Source of the DNA: a virus
Virus record (IMG/VR): IMGVR_UViG_3300042691_017515
Location: 1-21,423 of that record
Strand: one strand, 5' to 3'
Length of the DNA: 21,423 nt
How positions within the stretch are numbered: position 1 is the stretch's first letter; every line of letters begins with the position of its first letter. Shown here piece after piece: positions 15,691 through 21,423 of this stretch. The position numbers were made by a program, and so were the translations under genes. The notes under the pieces were generated by a model. That model searched no databases and was not told the DNA's origin. It saw only the letters and a list, made by a program, of their open reading frames with translations.

Positions 15691-15698
15691 TAAATTTG
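15691..15698 (+). promoter_or_regulatory. Candidate -7 box just before the giant gene (TAAATTTG)
   Basis: TAAATTTG matches TAnnTTTG exactly. Four bases separate it from the ATG at 15703, so a transcript would begin about at the start codon. No -33 box at the normal spacing was seen. It may be a promoter for a leaderless message or a start-site signal of another kind. Confidence 0.35.
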
Positions 15699-15702
15699 AA
15701 TA

Positions 15703-18700
15703 ATGAACGAACAGGCGATACAAGACTCATATAATCTTTTTGTACAGAACGGGTACACAAAGTCGATAGATGAATTTAAGAAATTAATTTCTTCAAATCC
15801 ACAAGCTTTAGATGATTCATATAATCTGTTTGTACAGAATGGATACAATAAACCTATTGAAGATTATAGGTCATTGATGGGTCTATCTCAGGCAGCGCCT
15901 GTAGTAGAAGAACCTGTTAAAAAAAAAGTCGGTCCAATACCCGCAGAAAAAGTACAAAGTTTTACGGAATTTCCTTCGGAAGTTGGTCCATCGGTATCAC
16001 CCGAACCTACTAAGCCCGTTGCTCCAACAGTAAGTCAAGAGCCTACTGAGACCCTTGCTGTGGGGCCGATGGGTATAACAGGTTTGCAAAGAACTAAGGA
16101 TTATGTTCCTGCAAAAGAAGAGGGAAGACAAGGTGATGTATTGAATTTAGTATCATCATTAGATAAAGGATTTTATAAGAATCTTATAGGTAGTCCTGTA
16201 AAAGGATTAGGAACTGCTCTTGAGGGTGTTACAGGTAAAGGATTTGTTAGTGATGCCCTTATTAGATTTGGAGATTATTTTAATAAAACAATTGATGAAC
16301 TAACTCCTCAAGATGAAGAGTTTAGGAACAGCTTAACTGATCAATTTGGTCAAGCATTTGGACAGGTTGCATCATTAATTATTACACAAGGAGCTGCAGG
16401 AGCATTATCAAAAGCTCCAACTGCAGTACAAATAGCAAAAGGAGCATTAGCATCACAGGCTGCACCTAAGGCAGTAGGAGCAGTAGAAGCATTAAAGACA
16501 TTAGGTTCTGAATTAATGAGTCCAACCGCAGTAAGTGCAGGACTATCAATGGGTCAAGGAGAATTTGATAGGGCAAAAGAGGCGGGTGCAACAGATGAGC
16601 AAGCATTTGAAGCGTTTTATAAAAATGCTGCAGTGGGTTCTGTTCTTGAAAAGATACCTGTAATGCAGTTCTTAAAACGATTTGATAAGGCAAGTGCGGG
16701 TGGTGTTGTAAATTATTTAAAAACAAAAGGTGTTGCGGGTGTAACAGGAGGTTTAGAAGAGATGACCACTGAAATTCTTCAAGGAATATATTCAAACCTA
16801 ACAGCTCAAGATATTTATAATGCAAACCAAGATATATTTGAGGGTCTTACCGAAGCAGGTGGTGTTGGATTTGGCGTTGGATTCTTACTTAATGCAATGG
16901 GCGCAAATGCAAAAATACTTAGAAAACAGGGCAAAGATGCTGAAGCAAACATTGTTGAACAGCAAATTAAAGAATTTCAAAATCAAGCAGAGAGGGGAGG
17001 TCCATCTTCTTATAGTATAAGTGGTATATTAATTAAGCCAATCATATCTGAAGGTGTAGTTCAGCAAGAGCCACGTGAAATTGTTAGTGGTATGATAGAT
17101 AATATGACTGCTGCTGATCTTTCAAAAATGAACATAGATATTACAAATGACCCTGAGCTTAAGATTAAGTTACAGGATAAAATTGTAACGTCATCTATTA
17201 AGGAGCAGGTTCGTGAGTCTAATCCTAATCTTAGTGAAGAACAGTTGGATGAGATAACCAATCTTGAAAAAGAATTAAGAAAGTTTGAAGGTAATACAAC
17301 GCAGTCAGGTAAAGATAGGGCAGCTGCCATCCGTACTCAGATTAAAAACATTCAAGAGAATCAACCGACCGAAGAAGTAAATAATTCAGCTAGGATTGCT
17401 GAGTTAGAGGGAGTGTTGTTAAGTGCTGATAAAAACCTTGCAGAGACAGGAACGAGTTCATTGTCTGAAGATGCAAGGCTTGAAATAGAAAAAGAATTAC
17501 AAACCTTAAAATCAGAACAAGATGCCATTCAAAAGCAAGCAGCAGGTGAAGTACCTGTACAGTCAAGAGCCGGAGTTAGCGAAACGTTGGAGGAAGGAAA
17601 ACCCCAAGCAGAACCTGAAGTCACTACCACAGAAGGTATCGAAGAAGTCGTCACCCCGCAAGAAGCGTTAAAGGATGTAGAAAGTACGGCAAAGGCATTA
17701 GAGCAAATTGAAGAAAGTAAAGTTGATGATTTGGAAGGTGATGCTAACGTGCGTATAAATGAAATGATAGGTGATACACTTAATAATATTATAGATGAAA
17801 AATCACTTACAGAAAAAGTAAAAAAAGCTGTTAAAAAATTCTTCTCTATATCTGAGCGTGGTGAGTATATACCATCAAGAGGTGCTGAATATGACATAAA
17901 ATCTTCAGATATTCCAAGGAGTAAAAGATTTGTAAAAGATGTTGGTGCTGCATTATTAACTGATAAGTTTGATGAGTCGAGCTTAGAGTATTCAAACGCA
18001 ATAGAACAATTAAATGATGAAATAGATAATTACTTTCAAGGTTTAGTAGATTCTGAACTAACCGGGAAGGCTCCTGAAACTAATGAAAATATAACACAAT
18101 TATTAAATATAATTTACGATATACAAGATAAATATAAAAATGCTGAGAAAAATATACCATCAAACTTAGCAGAACTATATCATGCTGATAAAAAAGAAAA
18201 TAGAGTAACTGATATTACAAAAGCTGTAGAAAATTTATTAACAGCACAAGAACCTGCGCCTATCCCTCAGGTAGAAGAACTACTTACCTTAGATACCAAG
18301 GATGCTACGGTGCTTGAAAGAGTGCGTGACTTCTTGGATAAGGCTGAGGCTGACTTGGATAAGTTTGGTCGTGAGACAACAGGTATCAATCTTGCTGTGC
18401 CTGTAATCAAAGCTGTAATTAAAACAGTAAAAGCTCTTGTCAATACGGGTATTACATTGCAAGAGGCAATACGTAGAGCAGCAGCAGAGAACAATGTAAG
18501 GGAAGAGGATGTAGTTGAGTCAATAAATTATATTGCCAAGCAGCGTGAGCTTGAAGCCAAGCCACAAGGGGTATCTGAGATGGAGCTTCCGGGATATAAT
18601 AGAATGATTGGAGAGCTTGAAGGTGTTATTGAAAAGTCAAGGCAGCGTGGCACAACAGAAGATGTTGCCATGCAGAATGCTATGGAATATCTACAGGGTT

Positions 18701-21423
18701 CAAAGGTATATGAATCTGCATCAGATACACAACGTGAGGCTATGGTCCGTGATCTACGCAAGATGTTTGGTAAAAGAGAAAAGGCTGCACCAAAACCTGA
18801 AAAGTTATTTGCTGAAACAAAAGATGTTAAAGAGATAACCATGGATGAATACGAGTTGCTAAAGAAGCAGCTAGCTGATGAAGCAAGAGGCGCCAAGAAT
18901 GCAAAGACTGTTTGGACCAAAACAAGTCAAGCGCTTGCAAAGTACTTGGGAAAAATGAAAGACGGTGGTTATGTAACTGCCAACCAAACGGCTTCAATAA
19001 TAAAGAAGTTTAGCAGCGTAAACATGTTTGATAAAAAGTCTATAGGAAAGTTTGTAGACTATATGGCTAAGGTATTTAATAATGCAAGCTATGCTGAGCA
19101 GATTGCTCAAGTAAGAGCAATGCTACCAACTGCAAAGAAAAATGCACAAACCAAGGTTGGTGTATCTCAAACGCTTAGTCCATTACTTAAGACTTTATTC
19201 GCTATAAATCCAACACTTATACCCGACTCTGTATTTGCAGAATATGTTGAAGTGGTATCAATGATGGGAGAAAGAAAGGCTGTGCTTGACCTTGAAGAGT
19301 CAGGAAAGCTTACAGACAAAGTAGATGAAATACTTAATGCAGTTGATGAAGAAGTTTCAAGAAGCGAAGAGCTTGCGGAAATGTTTGATAGCTATGAAGA
19401 TAAAGTGGTTGATGAGGAAGGAAATATAGATTTCAATGAGACCATTAAGAAGATGCTTAAGGAAGATGTTATCACAGAAGAGGATGCTGCGATAATGAAA
19501 AAGTATAGAAAGAATATTCTTCCAATGGTTCAAAAAGAAGCAAAGAGTGAAGAAGAATTGCAAGAAGAAAAAGATATACTTATTGAAGATATTAAAGAAG
19601 CAAGCATAGATTTCGATGGTCTTCCAATGAAGGACGAAAGAAATAAAGCACGTGAACTTCAGAAGCTAATTAAAACAGATGCGGTAAAAGGACTTGACAA
19701 TACACAGCTAAAAAATTTATTGCGTGTAATTGACAATATTAATAATGGTTACTTCCCCCACTTTGCACAGTTGATGGTTGAAAGACTTAATGCAATAAAC
19801 AATTCAAAGGTTCTTGATACTGCTGTGATGAATGCAAAACCATTGCCGTTATCTACAGTCTATTCAAAGTTGAAATCTTTGCTTACAAAGAAAGATAAGT
19901 TTTCTGAACTGATAAGGCGCAATCCACTTTATTATATAGACCAAGTATTTGGAGACTTTAAAACAAAGAATATATTTGATTCTATATTTGAGAAATCCGC
20001 AGAAGCTCAAGCTATGTTTAAAAGTGCAGTAACAAATCTAAATAATAGATTAGATAATGCACAAGAAGCTGTAGCAAAATCATTCAAGAATGATCCGAAC
20101 AAGACATTGATGTCAAAGTTTAAGATGATGACATATATGCTTCAGCTTGAGAATGATTCTAATCCCGGTAACAATCAGGTGAATCCTGCTGCCGATTATC
20201 TGAAGGCTACTATTGAACATATCAACAATGGCAAATCAACTTTTGGGGAAAGAGATGCTAATATGCTTCAGGAGATTCTTGATAAATACACAGATGCTGA
20301 TGGCAATATAGATAATAACAAGCTGTATAAATCATTTAATCCTGCAGAAAAAAATGCCATCAAAACTATTCAAGAAATAAACGAAGAGAATAGGGAGAAG
20401 GCTATATATACTGCTGCAGTAATTCGTGGAGATAAGATTCATCCTCTTAATAACTATATTCATTTGAATGTTCTTCATGAGTATAAACCTGATGAAGCAT
20501 TGTCAGGTGCATCGTTTGTTGATTCTTACAACAATTCACTTAGACCATCAACAAAGGCGAAGTCTCTTATTGCACGTACAGGTAAAGCATCACCATTAAA
20601 TTTTGATGTGTTTGCTTCTGCAAATAGGGGTGCTAAGTTTGTGTTAATGGACTACTATCTTACTGAACCAATAAGGACAGCACGTAAGACCATCAATGAG
20701 ACAAAGAAATTGATGAAGGAACAGAATGCAAGTAAGCAACAAAAGGATATATTTAATGCAATTGATAATGCGTTTGAAGAAGCAACTGACAATCTTCTTA
20801 CTAATAATTTTACTTCATCTTCTTTCATTGAAGATGCTGTTGCATTTGTTTCAAAACAAGGATACCGTGCAGTTCTTGCAAGTGTTCCAAGGTTTATAGG
20901 TGAGCTTATATCTAACGTGGCATTTGCTACCATTGCTGCACCTAAAGATTTTAAAACAGGATGGAAGTATCGTGGTGTTGTAATGTCTCCAAATGCTTCC
21001 AAGATTATGAATAACTTGGCGAGCAAGCAAACAAATAGGTTGTTTCCTAAAGATACATTAAGCGGAAGACTTATTGATACATCAATACTTAATCAAGCAA
21101 GTGGTGTAAAGGGTGGTAGAGCAAAATCTGATGTGGCAAATAAACTTCAGCAGATATATAATCTTTCATTAAAGAAAGCAAAGAACGTAGTAGAGCTACA
21201 AGCTGATGCGTTGATTGCTACTCCGGATAAAATGGTCATGAGACCAATGTGGTTTGGTACATTTGCCAATGCTTTTAAAGAACAGACAGGAAAGGATATA
21301 GACTTTGATAAGGTTGCTGAAGGTAATGAGAGATACATGGCAGAGAATAAAGAAGCACTTGACAAGGCACGGGACTTGGCTGACAAGAAAACAGTATTGG
21401 TTGGTGCTGCAGATAATGCATAT
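15703..21423 (+). CDS. Giant polyvalent/ejected virion protein, N-terminal 1907 residues (3' end outside window)
   Basis: I read frame 1 codon by codon from 15703 to the window end and found no stop, so at least 1907 residues are encoded. Segments: two copies of SYNLFVQNGY motif (7-58); Pro/Glu linker (60-130); an Ala/Gly-rich helical domain with hydrophobic patches (150-410) containing GGLEEMTTEILQ (349-360) and a GxxxG-like stretch AGGVGFGVGFLLNAMG (385-400); Glu/Lys coiled coil (480-700); AT-rich acidic region (700-850); a conserved-looking block DKFGRETTGINLAVP with a following amphipathic helix (877-940); long helices to 1700; and a final block with MRPMWFGTFANAFK (1846-1859). This resembles the multi-domain 'large polyvalent' or ejected proteins of phages, loaded in the head and injected to counter host defence or to start infection. 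No complete enzyme motif was recognised. The missing C-terminus may hold one. Confidence 0.72.
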   Translation, partial: MNEQAIQDSYNLFVQNGYTKSIDEFKKLISSNPQALDDSYNLFVQNGYNKPIEDYRSLMGLSQAAPVVEEPVKKKVGPIPAEKVQSFTEFPSEVGPSVSPEPTKPVAPTVSQEPTETLAVGPMGITGLQRTKDYVPAKEEGRQGDVLNLVSSLDKGFYKNLIGSPVKGLGTALEGVTGKGFVSDALIRFGDYFNKTIDELTPQDEEFRNSLTDQFGQAFGQVASLIITQGAAGALSKAPTAVQIAKGALASQAAPKAVGAVEALKTLGSELMSPTAVSAGLSMGQGEFDRAKEAGATDEQAFEAFYKNAAVGSVLEKIPVMQFLKRFDKASAGGVVNYLKTKGVAGVTGGLEEMTTEILQGIYSNLTAQDIYNANQDIFEGLTEAGGVGFGVGFLLNAMGANAKILRKQGKDAEANIVEQQIKEFQNQAERGGPSSYSISGILIKPIISEGVVQQEPREIVSGMIDNMTAADLSKMNIDITNDPELKIKLQDKIVTSSIKEQVRESNPNLSEEQLDEITNLEKELRKFEGNTTQSGKDRAAAIRTQIKNIQENQPTEEVNNSARIAELEGVLLSADKNLAETGTSSLSEDARLEIEKELQTLKSEQDAIQKQAAGEVPVQSRAGVSETLEEGKPQAEPEVTTTEGIEEVVTPQEALKDVESTAKALEQIEESKVDDLEGDANVRINEMIGDTLNNIIDEKSLTEKVKKAVKKFFSISERGEYIPSRGAEYDIKSSDIPRSKRFVKDVGAALLTDKFDESSLEYSNAIEQLNDEIDNYFQGLVDSELTGKAPETNENITQLLNIIYDIQDKYKNAEKNIPSNLAELYHADKKENRVTDITKAVENLLTAQEPAPIPQVEELLTLDTKDATVLERVRDFLDKAEADLDKFGRETTGINLAVPVIKAVIKTVKALVNTGITLQEAIRRAAAENNVREEDVVESINYIAKQRELEAKPQGVSEMELPGYNRMIGELEGVIEKSRQRGTTEDVAMQNAMEYLQGSKVYESASDTQREAMVRDLRKMFGKREKAAPKPEKLFAETKDVKEITMDEYELLKKQLADEARGAKNAKTVWTKTSQALAKYLGKMKDGGYVTANQTASIIKKFSSVNMFDKKSIGKFVDYMAKVFNNASYAEQIAQVRAMLPTAKKNAQTKVGVSQTLSPLLKTLFAINPTLIPDSVFAEYVEVVSMMGERKAVLDLEESGKLTDKVDEILNAVDEEVSRSEELAEMFDSYEDKVVDEEGNIDFNETIKKMLKEDVITEEDAAIMKKYRKNILPMVQKEAKSEEELQEEKDILIEDIKEASIDFDGLPMKDERNKARELQKLIKTDAVKGLDNTQLKNLLRVIDNINNGYFPHFAQLMVERLNAINNSKVLDTAVMNAKPLPLSTVYSKLKSLLTKKDKFSELIRRNPLYYIDQVFGDFKTKNIFDSIFEKSAEAQAMFKSAVTNLNNRLDNAQEAVAKSFKNDPNKTLMSKFKMMTYMLQLENDSNPGNNQVNPAADYLKATIEHINNGKSTFGERDANMLQEILDKYTDADGNIDNNKLYKSFNPAEKNAIKTIQEINEENREKAIYTAAVIRGDKIHPLNNYIHLNVLHEYKPDEALSGASFVDSYNNSLRPSTKAKSLIARTGKASPLNFDVFASANRGAKFVLMDYYLTEPIRTARKTINETKKLMKEQNASKQQKDIFNAIDNAFEEATDNLLTNNFTSSSFIEDAVAFVSKQGYRAVLASVPRFIGELISNVAFATIAAPKDFKTGWKYRGVVMSPNASKIMNNLASKQTNRLFPKDTLSGRLIDTSILNQASGVKGGRAKSDVANKLQQIYNLSLKKAKNVVELQADALIATPDKMVMRPMWFGTFANAFKEQTGKDIDFDKVAEGNERYMAENKEALDKARDLADKKTVLVGAADNAY
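15721..15876 (+). repeat. Tandem N-terminal motif of the giant protein
   Basis: Residues 7-28 (nt 15721-15786) and 37-58 (nt 15811-15876) are two copies of one motif with a 30-residue period: DSYNLFVQNGY, then T/N-K-S/P-I, acidic residue, aromatic and Leu. Eleven residues are identical in a row, while third codon positions differ (CTT/CTG, AAC/AAT, GGG/GGA). Confidence 0.9.

Noticed and set aside
16466-18920. Several minus-strand open frames opposite the giant gene
   Set aside because: They are rich in Leu/His or Ser, typical of antisense shadows of AT-rich coding DNA, and no promoter or spaced gene order supports them.
18241-18960. Horizontal insertion in the giant gene based on more CGT and GTG codons
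   Set aside because: Arg codons are an even mixture of CGN and AGA/AGG there, so the contrast is too weak to claim.
19603-19623. DFDG in the giant protein as the DxDGD motif of a crAss-like virion RNA polymerase
   Set aside because: The sequence is SIDFDGLPM; the third metal-binding Asp is missing and no flanking polymerase motifs were recognised.
20281-20340. EF-hand calcium loop (DADGNID) in the giant protein
   Set aside because: The register puts Tyr at loop position 1 and Lys at position 12, so the canonical ligands are missing.

Overview
The window looks like the virion (structural) module of a lytic, short-tailed, double-stranded DNA phage of a Bacteroidota host, most likely a flavobacterial or gut-type relative of the crAss-like phages. 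Every convincing gene is on the + strand, and genes abut or are separated by at most 76 bases. The DNA is A+T-rich and none of the twelve starts has a strong Shine-Dalgarno sequence; starts sit in A/T-rich leaders, as is usual in Bacteroidota. Four gene starts are preceded by TAnnTTTG, the Bacteroidota -7 promoter consensus. I recognise several proteins from memory of Bacteroidota podovirus and crAss-like gene families. No database search was possible.

Layout: (1) 3-3304, head genes: C-terminal end of the portal protein, a scaffold-like protein, and a strongly codon-biased major capsid protein followed by a hairpin terminator. (2) 3381-4124, a conserved post-capsid protein of unknown job, followed by a perfect-palindrome terminator and a likely promoter. 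(3) 4199-10292, two ring/adaptor-like proteins and a 1472-residue stabilization ('muzzle'-type) protein that should build the short tail. (4) 10308-12494, a cysteine-rich tandem-repeat protein and a second tail-associated structural protein. (5) 12505-12915, a GNAT-like acetyltransferase inside the structural operon. (6) 12917 to the window end, three proteins that look like internal (cargo/ejection) virion proteins, the last an unfinished giant of at least 1907 residues that begins with two copies of a 22-residue motif.

How they fit together (inference): the portal and scaffold nucleate the capsid shell. The ring proteins attach below the portal and the large stabilization protein closes the tail. 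The cysteine-repeat protein and its neighbour probably decorate the tail or bind the host. The Ala/Gln-rich 287-residue, 629-residue and giant proteins are packaged inside and delivered with the DNA. The acetyltransferase could modify virion or early host proteins, or be a degenerate GNAT fold with a structural role.

No tRNA, rRNA, CRISPR array, insertion sequence, integrase or attachment site was seen, and no gap exceeds 76 bases. The least explained items are the cysteine-repeat protein with its duplicated flanking module, the motif pair at the head of the giant protein, and the TAnnTTTG boxes placed so close to ATG that transcripts would be leaderless.
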